Positions 41,784-51,514 of a stretch of 64,000 nt of DNA are shown here, in pieces. Position 1 is the stretch's first letter. The number at the start of each line of letters is the position of its first letter. The notes under the pieces were generated by a model. The model did no database searches and had not been told where the DNA came from. It worked only from the letters and a program-made list of their open reading frames with translations. The stretch comes from CAILDB01 sp049695975. Its GTDB lineage: Bacteria > Patescibacteriota > Minisyncoccia > Phycocordibacterales > GWA1-40-21. Both the position numbers and the translations under genes were made by a program. The stretch spans positions 6,890 through 70,889 of the forward strand of contig JBAVTE010000009.1 in assembly GCA_049695975.1 (NCBI GenBank). Direction: 5' to 3'.

Positions 41784-43190
41784 TTACAAATCCTTTTCCC
41801 CTATTGCAATCCATTCGTGAGATGCGATGTTCTGAGTTTTTCTAGCAACTGAAATTATTTCCTTTGTAGCAATATCAATTCTTCCATTATGAAGTAAACA
41901 ATTCTTTGCAATGTTTTTTACGGCAACAGATGAGATGATTGCATTATTTTCTCTAGCACAATCTTCCACTGCGCAAATCGCTCTCTCATAAATTTCATTA
42001 TGAGAAATAATAGATGTTTTTTCATTATCAATCTGCGTGTTAATAAAATTTGTTTCATTATTTTTAATACCTTCTTCTACAGAAATATTTTTGGTTTGAA
42101 TTTTTGCTTTTCTATTCTGTAAAATATATGCCATACCTGCACTCCAGATAGAAAGTCCGAGGACAAAAAACCACAAACTATCAATATCACCGAGACCAGT
42201 GTAAGGCACCTCACTAAGGTATACAGAAGTGAGACTTGGACTTGTGTAAGCCAAGACTTGGCCCACACCTACTGAACAAGTTCTAGAAATACTATCCCCA
42301 CCAGAAGAGATAGTGACTGTCATTGTCTTTGCGCCAGGCGATCCATAAGTTTTCAAAACAGAATATCCATAACCTGTAGCTCCATCACTACCGTACCAAC
42401 TTAAATTGTATGAACCATTTCCACCAGATGGATAGGCATTCCAAACTATTTGATCTCCCACTTTTCCGTTTGAAGGTACACCTTCGCAATATCCAGACAA
42501 GGAATTACTATAATAAACAGCTGGACCTCCTCCTCCACTACAGTTTGATGTACAAACAACAGGATTATTTCCGCCTGAAGTAGTCACTGTGGCACTACAA
42601 TTTGCAGTTGCACTTTGAGTTCCTGAAGTCACCGTAATAGTTGCTGTTTTTGTACCAATTGAAGAATATGCCAAAGATGCTGTACTCGCAGTACCAGAAA
42701 GTGAATCTGAGCCTGACCATGAATATGTATAGTTCCCTGTTCCTCCACTTGCAACAGAGCTCCAATTTACTGAATTACCTGTCTGAATGTTTGATGGATT
42801 TGCAGAACAAGAGGCAGTGAGAGTTGATGGTGGAGGTGTGGTTGTGACATTGGCACTACAATTTGCAGTTGCACTTTGAGTTCCTGAAATTACAGTGACT
42901 GTTCCAATTTTTATTCCAGTAGAAGAATATGATTTTGAAATAGAAGAATTTGAACCAGACAAGCTGTCTGTACCAGTCCAAGAATATGAATATGAACCTG
43001 TGCCACCCAAAGCATTTGCATTCCATGCTACTGAATCACCAACAATTGCAGATGATGGATTTGCAGAACAAGTTGGAAGATTCATAGCCTCAGCTTTACT
43101 TGTAGAAAAAATTAATACACCAAAAATGATCCCAATTATAGTTGGAATCAAACAAATTTTATGTATTGAAGATGTATAGTTTTTTTTCAT
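41784..43190 (-). CDS. surface protein with three Cys-bounded PKD-like domains and a C-terminal membrane anchor
   Basis: From the ATG at 43190 (468 aa): a signal peptide (ICLIPTIIGIIFGVLIFS), two closely similar PKD-like domains and a third divergent one after a Gly-rich linker. Each domain starts C-[SEG]-x-x-P and ends with a cysteine after a VTVxSG strand, so each likely holds one disulfide. A membrane segment (SLWFFVLGLSIWSAGMAYIL) follows, and then a cytoplasmic domain of about 110 residues ending HEWIAIGEKDL. Function unknown; adhesion or cell-surface architecture is likely. The C-terminal cytoplasmic domain is unusual for a PKD protein and could signal inward. The upstream ATG at 43247 is less likely. 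Confidence 0.8.
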   Translation of the reverse strand: MKKNYTSSIHKICLIPTIIGIIFGVLIFSTSKAEAMNLPTCSANPSSAIVGDSVAWNANALGGTGSYSYSWTGTDSLSGSNSSISKSYSSTGIKIGTVTVISGTQSATANCSANVTTTPPPSTLTASCSANPSNIQTGNSVNWSSVASGGTGNYTYSWSGSDSLSGTASTASLAYSSIGTKTATITVTSGTQSATANCSATVTTSGGNNPVVCTSNCSGGGGPAVYYSNSLSGYCEGVPSNGKVGDQIVWNAYPSGGNGSYNLSWYGSDGATGYGYSVLKTYGSPGAKTMTVTISSGGDSISRTCSVGVGQVLAYTSPSLTSVYLSEVPYTGLGDIDSLWFFVLGLSIWSAGMAYILQNRKAKIQTKNISVEEGIKNNETNFINTQIDNEKTSIISHNEIYERAICAVEDCARENNAIISSVAVKNIAKNCLLHNGRIDIATKEIISVARKTQNIASHEWIAIGEKDL

Positions 43191-43806
43191 AACAAATAAT
43201 AAATAATCTGCAGGCAGACATAATTGTGTGACAAAATATAGAGACAATTTCTCACTAATTTTAATGAAAAGAAGACAAAAAAAACGATTGAATTTAAACT
43301 TAAAAATGATTGAGCTTTCGAATCAAAAAAGAACATTAAAATTAAAAGAGAACATTACTGCTATAGAGTGTATCATATGCCACAAAAATGTCAAGCCTAA
43401 AAAACTAATTGCATATTATATTAAATAGAAATATCTAAAATTTTGTAAAATTTAATCATATTAATCTACGAAAAAGACTGCCTTATCAATTGATAATTTA
43501 TAAAGGACATTTACTATTCTAAAAGACAGAGTATGAATGTCCTTTAGAATATATGCCTTAAATTATAACAAATTGAGACGTTGAACATTCAAATTGTTTT
43601 GGTTCTCGAGACTGCCTTGCATAAGAAGGTCGACACTTATAGAACCACGACCAAAAACGAACGGGATTACTACTGTTTGATAACAACAAAAAATGCAAAA
43701 CCCCGCCGAAGCGGGGCCTTACATAGACATTCGTTTGGGCTAACTAATTGCTAGCACTCACCTTAGTATCTTTGCATATTTTAGAAAAATTGCAAGCATT
43801 TTTAAA
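43191..43806. other. 616-nt gene-poor stretch between the PKD protein and the O-antigen ligase-like gene
   Basis: I see no credible gene. It holds an 11-bp perfect hairpin (43501-43511 with 43536-43546, long loop extended by TACT/AGTA) and the terminator at 43701-43716. The remainder is AT-rich. A short plus-strand frame at 43228-43428 is Lys/Asn/Leu-rich and looks random. Confidence 0.5.
43701..43716 (-). terminator. terminator of the O-antigen ligase-like gene
   Basis: CCCCGC-CGAA-GCGGGG (43701-43716) forms a stable hairpin; on the minus strand it is followed by TTTTGCATTTTTTG. Confidence 0.8.
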
Positions 43807-46011
43807 CTATTTGAAAGGATTTATTCCTTTATAAATAGAGTTTATCATCCCTTCTATTTTTTCCGTCATACTTGGATTTATTTTTTCTGCTCTTTTCAAC
43901 AAATCAACTGTAGTAGAAATAATCCCTTTATCATAATACCCTTTTGCAACCGCCATATATGATGAAGAAATTCTTGAGTCGCTTGTAGTTGCATTTCCCC
44001 AAAGTGCATCAAAAGTTTTTTGATCTTGAGCAAAGATAAGAGATACACCATAAATTATTTTTGTTTCAGGATAGTTTTGTTCTAGATCATATGACTCTTT
44101 TGCCTCTTTCAATACATTATCTATTTGACCCAAGTTAAGATATGCGTTTACAAGTTGAGTTCTAAAGGCCTGCTTATTTGGAGAAAGTTCTTTTGCTTTT
44201 AAGAGATATGTTAATGCTTGATTAAAATCTCCTAAATTAACTAGAAAAATTCCAAAAAATTCTTGATATCTTGCATCGTTTGGATAAGTAATAACCTGTG
44301 TTTTTATTTGAGTATAAGCTAAGTCAACAAATTTAGTTTTTAAATCCTGACTTGCTACTGTACCTCGATATACAGAAGGAGCAATTTCGAGCAATCTTTC
44401 TCTAACTTCTGCTTTTCCTAAAAATCCATTGGAAACAGCTTCTTTGAAGAAATTCAAACTAAGATCAGGATATTTACTCTGTGTTTGTACAGCTAAAATC
44501 AAATTATGATTTGTATGAATTGGTTTATAATTTACAAAATATAAACTAGCAAAAAGTGCAATAACGACGACAGGCGCTATCATATAAGCTACAGCCTCAT
44601 TATTCTTGCCTGTCTCATCCATCCACTCAGATATTTTTTGCATGTAAGTCCCTTGCTCTCCCTTCTCCCTTCTAGAATAAATATGAATGATTGCAAAAAC
44701 TGTAAAGAACAAGAACAAACTTATATTATTATCGAACACAAATAAACTCTGGAAAAAATATCCCGCGAGTAGTCCTGTAATAACTGACTTCTCTATGATA
44801 GACAAAATGCTTGCCTTTCTCCATAGCTCATATAGACATGCGAGATAAAGTCCAAGATAAAATAATAACCCCAGAAACCCTCCGGCAACAAGCATATCGA
44901 GAGGCATATTGTGCGCCCTATCAAACCATTGCTCTTGATAATACATTTTTGGATCATAAAATTTGTTGAAAGCATAATTAAAATTTTCTTGACCCCATCC
45001 TAAAATCGGTCTCTCCATTGCACCTTTTATAGCCATTGGCCAAACGAGCTGTCTCGCTTGACCGTTTAGATCAGTCAAAGAAACAGACAATAATCTCTGC
45101 AAGGAACCGTGACTTTTTATATAACTAGAATCCAAAATATTTTGAGTAATTTTACCAAGTCCAGTCTGCTGATAAGGAGCTGTGTCTCTAAAAATAAATG
45201 CTGAATAAGTAAAACCGAAAATAAACATCACAGCAAATATAACAACAGAAGTTTTCCTCACAAAAACATTTTTCTTCTCGAAAATTGTAATAAGGAGAGC
45301 AGAGATCAATAGGCCAACACCCAATCCCAAAATAACCCCTCTTGAAGTGTTATAAACAAGATATGTAAACATACCCCCTAAACATAAGTAAATATAAAAT
45401 AACCAATTCGAAAAAAGTTTCTTAAGGACGATTCCCTGTTCAGTCAAGCATTTTACCAAGACATCTCTGTACAAAAGAACCAAAATAAAGAAGAAGTTGA
45501 AAAGAAAATAAACGGAGAGATAAATAGGGTTACCAAGTGGGCCGGATACTCGATAAATACCATTCGTGATATCTACGAATGACATAATACTCATAATGAA
45601 GCTCAAGAAAACCGAGGTTCTCAAAAACCAGGACAAAAAATCATTCTTGATGACAGAAGCAAAAACAACAAAATACATTAAAAGATGTATAAGTGTCACC
45701 CATCCGTCCATTCGTTCAAAGTTACTCCACAGAGATTTTGCAGGAGCCACACCAAATATATCTGCAAGGAACATTACTGAAACAAAAAGAAACGCAATCA
45801 AAGCCACCCAGGAAAACTTTAGTCTGCTTTCCTTATCCTTGAAAATAAGGATAAGCCAGAGAGCAAAAACAATTTCTATAATAATGCGAAGTGTAAATGC
45901 CTTACCGACTATGTATGGAAAATACATTCCGTTTGTCACGATAAATGGTACAAGAAGCAATGCAAAAAGACCTGTAATAACCGTTACTTTCAATAATTGT
46001 TTGATAGTCAT
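43807..46011 (-). CDS. O-antigen ligase/polymerase-like membrane protein with C-terminal TPR region
   Basis: About a dozen membrane segments span residues 10-470 with the Wzy_C/WaaL-type signature GWGQENFNYAFNKFY and WFDRAHNMPLDML (the His-containing large loop). The last 200 residues are outside the membrane core and contain TPR-like repeats (LTYLLKAKELSPNKQAFRTQ, LVNAYLNLGQIDNVLKEAKE). It would polymerise or ligate lipid-linked glycans to an acceptor at the cell surface. It is divergent from the flippase and glycosyltransferase genes and is the only polymerase or ligase candidate of the locus. Confidence 0.85.
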   Translation of the reverse strand: MTIKQLLKVTVITGLFALLLVPFIVTNGMYFPYIVGKAFTLRIIIEIVFALWLILIFKDKESRLKFSWVALIAFLFVSVMFLADIFGVAPAKSLWSNFERMDGWVTLIHLLMYFVVFASVIKNDFLSWFLRTSVFLSFIMSIMSFVDITNGIYRVSGPLGNPIYLSVYFLFNFFFILVLLYRDVLVKCLTEQGIVLKKLFSNWLFYIYLCLGGMFTYLVYNTSRGVILGLGVGLLISALLITIFEKKNVFVRKTSVVIFAVMFIFGFTYSAFIFRDTAPYQQTGLGKITQNILDSSYIKSHGSLQRLLSVSLTDLNGQARQLVWPMAIKGAMERPILGWGQENFNYAFNKFYDPKMYYQEQWFDRAHNMPLDMLVAGGFLGLLFYLGLYLACLYELWRKASILSIIEKSVITGLLAGYFFQSLFVFDNNISLFLFFTVFAIIHIYSRREKGEQGTYMQKISEWMDETGKNNEAVAYMIAPVVVIALFASLYFVNYKPIHTNHNLILAVQTQSKYPDLSLNFFKEAVSNGFLGKAEVRERLLEIAPSVYRGTVASQDLKTKFVDLAYTQIKTQVITYPNDARYQEFFGIFLVNLGDFNQALTYLLKAKELSPNKQAFRTQLVNAYLNLGQIDNVLKEAKESYDLEQNYPETKIIYGVSLIFAQDQKTFDALWGNATTSDSRISSSYMAVAKGYYDKGIISTTVDLLKRAEKINPSMTEKIEGMINSIYKGINPFK

Positions 46012-46342
46012 ATTTTAAAAAACTTGTCCCGTAATAAGTTATATCTTACTACTGGTATTATTAGTAATATCAATAATCTATAATAAAAAACTTTCAAAAG
46101 CTAGTGCAAGTGGCATTATAACACAGAAAATTAATGACAGAAAAGATTAATTTTAAAAACGTGGGTGTGAGTTCCATCTGCAATATGTCGAAAAGTCGCA
46201 TAGACAAAGGATGGCGGAACAATGCAAGTATGGAGTGGTGGAAAACAAACAAGATCTCCATTATACATAGATGAATGTTTAGATCGAAAAACAAGTAAAA
46301 AAAGTGACGTTTCAATATAAAGGTGATAAAATATCCTAAATT
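46012..46342. other. 331-nt divergent spacer between ligase-like gene and flippase
   Basis: No gene is credible here; a 121-aa minus frame overlapping the flippase start looks random. Both flanking operons must start here, but I find no promoter with a good -35/-10 pair. An AAAGGTGAT purine stretch lies at 46319-46327, too far from the flippase ATG to be a standard ribosome-binding site. Confidence 0.4.
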
Positions 46343-47689
46343 ATGGAAATCGACAATAAAGAGCAGATCAATGCAACTGTCCTTGACTATTTTACCAACT
46401 GGCAAACTTTTTGGTTTTATATAAAAGAAAAGATACAACACCCCGGTGTGCAAAAACATGGAAAAAATATGGGGTGGATGTTCACGACAAAGATTACAAG
46501 TATGGCGATTTCATTTATCGCAACAGCGTATATAGCAAGGCATCTTGGTCCGATGAATTATGGAGAACTCAGCTATGCTATGAGCTTTGTGGGACTTTTT
46601 GGTTTTATAGCAGTTCTCGGTATAGATCAAATACTATATAGAGATCTTATAAAATACCCTGAAAAAAGAAACGAATACATGGGGACAGCACTAACTGTGA
46701 GAATAATAGCTTCCATAATTGCAGTAATGGTTTGTACATTAGGTGCTTTTATTTTTTCACCAAGAGATGTTTCTTTATTCTTAATTTTTATTATTAGTTT
46801 AACTTTTATATTTAGCTCTTTTCAATTATTGAGTTATGAATTTCAAGCAGAAATAAAATCAAAATATCCTTCTATCATTTCTTTGGTAATTGTATTGATC
46901 TTAAATATATTAAAAATAATAGTAATTTTTAATAGTAAAGGTGTTATATATCTTGCTGGAATCGTCCTGCTTGAACCCATACTTTATTCTATCGGCTTCT
47001 TATATTTTAGAATAAAAAAGTTTGGAACAATTAAATATTGGAGATTTGATAAAAATATTGCGATTTCAATTTTAAAAGATTCATCCCCTCTTATTTTTTC
47101 ATCAGTCTTCCTTGCAATATATGCCCGAATAGATCAAGTTATGATAAAAAATATGATGGATGCGGGTTCCGTCGGACTCTACAGTTCTGCAGTTACAGTC
47201 TCAGAAGTTTGGTATTTTATTCCAAATATAATTGTCTCAGCTCTATTTCCTGCAATCATAAATGCAAAATTAACTTCAGACGGACTCTATAAAAATAGAT
47301 TGAAAAAATTAACCTCACTTTTGTTTGTGTTTTCTTTAATAGCTTCAATTTTTACATCAATTTTTGCCCCAATAATAATAAAGATACTTTATGGATCTGC
47401 TTTCATAGGCGGTATAACAGTCCTACAGATATATGTGTGGTCTCTCGCCGGAACTTCATTAAGTAACTTAATAATGAATTATTTAGTAGCCCAAAATTAC
47501 AGAAGGATTTCACTTTTAATAAATATTTTGCCGATGATTATAAATGTTATTTTAAATATAATCTGGATACCAAAATACGGTATAATTGGAGCTGCATTAG
47601 CGACACTCATTTCATATTCTATTGGTCCTTTTGTCTTATTACTTTTTAAAAAAACAAGAAGTGAAATATTAGAAATAATCAAAGCATAA
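46343..47689 (+). CDS. oligosaccharide flippase (Wzx-like, MATE/MVF superfamily)
   Basis: 448 aa with about 12-14 membrane segments. It begins after a short cytoplasmic region with NMGWMFTTKITSMAISFIATAYIARHLGPMNYGELSYA, typical for polysaccharide biosynthesis/export flippases, and contains YARIDQVMIKNMMDAGSVGLYSSAVTVSE. It should move undecaprenyl-linked glycans across the membrane, before the ligase-like protein acts. It is the first gene of the plus-strand glycan operon; the next gene starts 1 nt after its stop. Confidence 0.92.
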   Translation: MEIDNKEQINATVLDYFTNWQTFWFYIKEKIQHPGVQKHGKNMGWMFTTKITSMAISFIATAYIARHLGPMNYGELSYAMSFVGLFGFIAVLGIDQILYRDLIKYPEKRNEYMGTALTVRIIASIIAVMVCTLGAFIFSPRDVSLFLIFIISLTFIFSSFQLLSYEFQAEIKSKYPSIISLVIVLILNILKIIVIFNSKGVIYLAGIVLLEPILYSIGFLYFRIKKFGTIKYWRFDKNIAISILKDSSPLIFSSVFLAIYARIDQVMIKNMMDAGSVGLYSSAVTVSEVWYFIPNIIVSALFPAIINAKLTSDGLYKNRLKKLTSLLFVFSLIASIFTSIFAPIIIKILYGSAFIGGITVLQIYVWSLAGTSLSNLIMNYLVAQNYRRISLLINILPMIINVILNIIWIPKYGIIGAALATLISYSIGPFVLLLFKKTRSEILEIIKA

Positions 47690-47690
47690 T

Positions 47691-48611
47691 ATGTTTAAAA
47701 TAAAAGAAAGGACAGATAATTTACGTTTTAAAATATACTATAATTCCTTGTTCAAAATAAAAGTCTGGACAACAAGAAAAGTGGTGAAATTGTTTAAATT
47801 AGGAAGACATACTAGTTATCCATTTATAACTGGGGATAGTTTCCGAGCTTTGGCCCAGCACATTTTTGATGAATCATCTGATATTGATTGTCCGTCAGTT
47901 ATGCATAGTGATATTGTATTTGTACGGACAGATTTTTTGCATACTTTTTTTAAAAAAATACATATAAAAATTATTAATCCTTATATTTTAATATCCCATA
48001 ATGCTGACAATAACATAGACTCTCAATATGAAAAATATATCGATGATAAAATTATCCACTGGTTTGCACAGAATCTTTTAATAGACAATAAAAAAATAAC
48101 TCCTATACCGATAGGGATAACCCTTAGATTTTATGACAAAAAAAATACAACCGCAGAATTAATTAAAAAATATCGAAATAAAATAGGTCGTATTTTAAAA
48201 ATATTTTTTGGATTTTATGGAAATACCAACAAAAAGAGGTTGGGAATCGTAAATGACCTTAGGAAATGTTCTGTGTGTGTTGAATGTAAGGATTTTTTGG
48301 AAAAAGATAAGTACTATGATCAAGTTTCAAATTATGTTTTCAACGCATCACCTATCGGAAATGGGATAGACTGTATTCGCACATGGGAATCATTATATTT
48401 AGGAACTATTCCCGTGGTTGAAAGAAGTGTGTCAACTGGATATTGGAAAAATATCGGTATTCCCCTACTTCTCGTTGATTCTTGGAAAGATTTAGAGAAT
48501 GTCAGAGAAGATTGGCTTAAAAAAGAATATGAAGATATAAAAAATAAAATTGGTTCGGAAGCAATTTATATGGATTATTGGATAAAAGAAGTCATAAAAT
48601 ATAAAAATTAA
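47691..48611 (+). CDS. exostosin-like glycosyltransferase (probable)
   Basis: 306 aa, basic N-terminus without membrane segment. The C-terminal part has NASPIGNGIDCIRTWESLYLGTIPVVE, resembling the exostosin/GT47 type donor-binding segment. The middle contains LISHNADNNID and WFAQNLLIDNKKITPIPIGIT, as in related bacterial proteins. Probably transfers a sugar in glycan assembly; donor and linkage cannot be inferred. Lies between the flippase and a GT2-like gene, with gaps of 1 nt on each side. Confidence 0.65.
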   Translation: MFKIKERTDNLRFKIYYNSLFKIKVWTTRKVVKLFKLGRHTSYPFITGDSFRALAQHIFDESSDIDCPSVMHSDIVFVRTDFLHTFFKKIHIKIINPYILISHNADNNIDSQYEKYIDDKIIHWFAQNLLIDNKKITPIPIGITLRFYDKKNTTAELIKKYRNKIGRILKIFFGFYGNTNKKRLGIVNDLRKCSVCVECKDFLEKDKYYDQVSNYVFNASPIGNGIDCIRTWESLYLGTIPVVERSVSTGYWKNIGIPLLLVDSWKDLENVREDWLKKEYEDIKNKIGSEAIYMDYWIKEVIKYKN

Positions 48612-48612
48612 A

Positions 48613-49497
48613 ATGAATTATTCAATAGGAGTCGTCACATATCACGCCAGATTTGAAAAATATTTCATTCCTCTCATCAAGAAATTGACTGCTATATTTC
48701 CTGATAAGGAAATCATATGCGTAATCAATGGACATCCAGATAGAACATTGCAAATCAATTATTTAAATAATATTACTGCTTTTTTGTCGAAATTTTCGAA
48801 TGTTCGTTATTTGACTTATGATACAAATCAATCTTTATCTAAATGCTGGAATCAAATAATAATACTTTCTCAAACAGAGAAAGTTATTATTATAAATGAC
48901 GACACTCAAGTAACAGACCTCTTCCGCCAAGAATTTGAAACAAAAGTTTTAGACATACCATTTTCAATTATGAATGCCAGCTGGAGTCATTTTCTTACTT
49001 CCAAAGAAATTGTTAAAAAAGTTGGATGGTTTGATGAACGTCTCTTGGGAGTTGGGTACGAGGACGCAGATTATGGACTAAGAATGGCAATGCTAGGCAT
49101 CCCTATGACAAATACTATTTGTTTGGGACTCAATAATTATGTAGCTGGCCAAGAAAATCCTGGATGGAAAAATATTTCCCAAAAAATTAATGCATCAAAA
49201 TATACATTAGTAAATTTTGAATTTTTTAAAACAAAATGGGTTACTATGGATATAAACCCAGAAATCAAACCAGAAAATTTCAAACATAAATTACAATGGA
49301 ATGATACTCTGTGTTTATTCTCTCCAAAGACAAATGAACCTACCCCTATATTTTACGATTTCAGTTGTCTTGATTATAAAATAAAAACAAGCTTTAGTTC
49401 TCTGCCTTATATTGAAAATAATTTCAAAATTACAATGCAAAAAGTATTCTTTGCATTCAAACAATTACTTAAGAAAATATATAGAAAAATGTTATAG
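48613..49497 (+). CDS. GT2-like (GT-A fold) glycosyltransferase
   Basis: 294 aa. The N-terminus MNYSIGVVTYHARFEKYFIPLI, an IIINDDTQVTD segment (acidic DxD-like), and MNASWSHFLTSKEIVKKVGWFDERLLGVGYEDADYGLRM fit the GT2 N-glycosyltransferase-like group (the ED motif is the probable catalytic base). The C-terminal 90 residues are divergent. Converges with the epimerase gene (6-nt gap). Confidence 0.75.
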   Translation: MNYSIGVVTYHARFEKYFIPLIKKLTAIFPDKEIICVINGHPDRTLQINYLNNITAFLSKFSNVRYLTYDTNQSLSKCWNQIIILSQTEKVIIINDDTQVTDLFRQEFETKVLDIPFSIMNASWSHFLTSKEIVKKVGWFDERLLGVGYEDADYGLRMAMLGIPMTNTICLGLNNYVAGQENPGWKNISQKINASKYTLVNFEFFKTKWVTMDINPEIKPENFKHKLQWNDTLCLFSPKTNEPTPIFYDFSCLDYKIKTSFSSLPYIENNFKITMQKVFFAFKQLLKKIYRKML

Positions 49498-49503
49498 CAC
49501 CAG

Positions 49504-50511
49504 CTATTTTTGAATCCAAAAACTTGGTAATTTTTTTGTAATTTCAATATTTTCAAATTCTTTACTGGATTGAACACCCACCTTCCTGGCCCAATCAAAC
49601 ATTTTCTTGAGACCTTCGGATAAAAGAATCCTCTTCGGCCTGTTTGATAAAAGTCTATTTAATTTGTCGTGAGTACTATATGCATGCTTGACTTCATTTC
49701 TAGTTTCAAGATGTTTTCTTTGGATTGGTTTACCATTAGCCTTTTCAAGTTCATCTGTCATTTGATTAATTGTGCAAGGAACATCTCCTCCAACATTTAT
49801 AATTTGACTATAAAACGATTTATTCTCGACAGAGTGAGCAATGATTGGGGCAACATCATCAATATATGAAAATGCTCTGGATTGTTCCCCGTCCCCATAG
49901 ATAGTTACTGGCTCATCTTTCATTATTTTGTTCATAAAAATACCGATAACATTTCTATATTTATCACCAATATTTTGTCTTGGTCCGTAAACATTATGAG
50001 GTCTAAATATGACATAATCCATTCCAAACATCTCATTGGCCGCTTTTAAATCAAGTTCAATTGCATACTTGGCCACACCATACGGATCACAAGGCGAAGG
50101 AATCATATCTTCTGAAAATGGAGGTTTGCCATGACCATATACGGCCATTGAAGAAGTAAACACAAAACATTTTACTCCATATTTAATAGATGCATTAATC
50201 AGATTGACACTGCCCATAAGATTATTTTCATAATTAAACTTACGAATAAAATGACTCAAACCTTCTGCGGCATAAGCAGCTAAATGATATACATATGAAA
50301 ATTTGTGTTCAGCAAAAAGTTTTTCTACAAGAGTGGCGTCAGTAATTGACCCATTAATAAATAAAATACCTGGCGAGATATTGCTTTCAAAACCTCCCGA
50401 TAAATCGTCTAAGACAACGACAGAATGACCCATTTTCAAAAGTTCATCCGCAACATGAGAACCAATAAAACCTGCACCACCAGTCACTAATATTTTTTCT
50501 GATTTATTCAT
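49504..50511 (-). CDS. NAD-dependent sugar epimerase/dehydratase (UDP-glucose 4-epimerase-like)
   Basis: Extended short-chain dehydrogenase, 335 aa from the ATG at 50511. The nucleotide-binding motif is VTGGAGFIGSHVADELL near the N-terminus; the catalytic set is the SSMAVYG serine/threonine region and YGVAKYA (YxxxK). FRPHNVYGPRQN is a typical GalE/dehydratase motif. Converts a nucleotide sugar used by the glycan locus, perhaps at C4. It is on the opposite strand to the glycosyltransferases, so it is separately transcribed. Confidence 0.85.
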   Translation of the reverse strand: MNKSEKILVTGGAGFIGSHVADELLKMGHSVVVLDDLSGGFESNISPGILFINGSITDATLVEKLFAEHKFSYVYHLAAYAAEGLSHFIRKFNYENNLMGSVNLINASIKYGVKCFVFTSSMAVYGHGKPPFSEDMIPSPCDPYGVAKYAIELDLKAANEMFGMDYVIFRPHNVYGPRQNIGDKYRNVIGIFMNKIMKDEPVTIYGDGEQSRAFSYIDDVAPIIAHSVENKSFYSQIINVGGDVPCTINQMTDELEKANGKPIQRKHLETRNEVKHAYSTHDKLNRLLSNRPKRILLSEGLKKMFDWARKVGVQSSKEFENIEITKKLPSFWIQK

Positions 50512-50582
50512 AACATTAAATATTATACACATTCATAATTATTTTGCACCATATTTATATTATGTTGAAAAATATACAAAAA

Positions 50583-50611
50583 TTGATATAATATCAAGTA
50601 ATTAATATAAT
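50583..50611 (+). promoter_or_regulatory. strong promoter, leaderless, for the second glycan operon
   Basis: TTGATA (50583-50588) and a perfect TATAAT (50606-50611) are 17 nt apart, the best promoter in the window. The ATG at 50618 is 6 nt after the -10 box. It should drive the genes from 50618 to 58953. Confidence 0.85.
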
Positions 50612-50617
50612 AAAATT

Positions 50618-51490
50618 ATGAAATACTTAGTATTGGGATCGGCTGGTCAGATAGGTTCGACACTTGTCAAAAAAATTAAAGAAAATAAAAAAGATGAGGT
50701 TTTTGAATTCGATATAGAAAATAATCCGTCTCAGGACCTTAGAATTTATAATAACAAGCTACTAGATAAAATAATAAAAAAATCGGATTTTATCTTCTTT
50801 TTGGCTTTTGATGTTGGAGGATCAAGATATTTAAAAACATACCAAGATACTTATGATTTTGTATCAAACAACATTAAAATTGTAGACAGGACTTTTGATG
50901 CATTGAAAAAACACAATAAACCATTTATCTTTGCCTCAAGTCAAATGGCAAATATGTCTTATTCAAGTTACGGTCTCCTCAAATCAGTCGGAGAAAAAAA
51001 TACTGAGATTTTAGGTGGACTTGTGGTTAAATTTTGGAATGTTTATGGCTTAGAGCATGATAAAAATAAATTTCATGTTATTACTGACCTTATTATCAGA
51101 GCATCAACAACTGGTAAAATAAATCTTTTAACTGACGGTACTGAGGAAAGACAACTCCTTTTTACTGATGATTGTGCCGAGTGTTTAATAGAATTATCAA
51201 AAAAATACAAGAATATACCAAGAAATAAACAACTGCATATCACAAATTTCAAATGGCACACCATTCTCGATGTAGCAAACATTATTTCAAAACATTTTCC
51301 TGGTTCTAAAATAAAACCAAGTAAACAAATAGATACAGTTCAAAAAAACAAAAAAAATGAACCGGACTCATATATTCTTAGCTATTGGAAACCAAAAACT
51401 AAACTTGAGGATGGTATTGCTTATATAATAAAAGAGATGAAAGCACATCCTGAAAAATATCCGGGTATGTCCTCAAAAAAAATCCTATAA
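50618..51490 (+). CDS. NAD-dependent epimerase/dehydratase, second copy
   Basis: 290 aa extended SDR. Begins MKYLVLGSAGQIGSTLVKKI (Rossmann motif GxxGxxG as GSAGQIG). Catalytic residues are in SSQMANMSYSSYGLLKSVGE (YxxxK). A KFWNVYGLEHD segment replaces the usual RxxNvYGP. It modifies a nucleotide sugar; substrate unknown. First gene of a tightly spaced operon; start fixed by the promoter 6 nt upstream. Confidence 0.82.
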   Translation: MKYLVLGSAGQIGSTLVKKIKENKKDEVFEFDIENNPSQDLRIYNNKLLDKIIKKSDFIFFLAFDVGGSRYLKTYQDTYDFVSNNIKIVDRTFDALKKHNKPFIFASSQMANMSYSSYGLLKSVGEKNTEILGGLVVKFWNVYGLEHDKNKFHVITDLIIRASTTGKINLLTDGTEERQLLFTDDCAECLIELSKKYKNIPRNKQLHITNFKWHTILDVANIISKHFPGSKIKPSKQIDTVQKNKKNEPDSYILSYWKPKTKLEDGIAYIIKEMKAHPEKYPGMSSKKIL

Positions 51491-51514
51491 TACAGTGTTA
51501 TTTTTATAATTAAT

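Noticed and set aside
41581..41814. 77-codon minus-strand frame overlapping the end of the PKD protein gene
   Set aside because: It spans a terminator hairpin, has no recognisable domain and looks like random AT-rich frame.
43228..43428. 66-codon plus-strand frame
   Set aside because: Lys/Asn/Leu-rich low-complexity composition, no ribosome-binding site, no promoter and no family resemblance.
46094..46459. 121-codon minus-strand frame at the flippase start
   Set aside because: Overlaps the conserved start of the flippase on the other strand; Phe/Leu/Ile-rich as expected for the shadow of an AT-rich gene.
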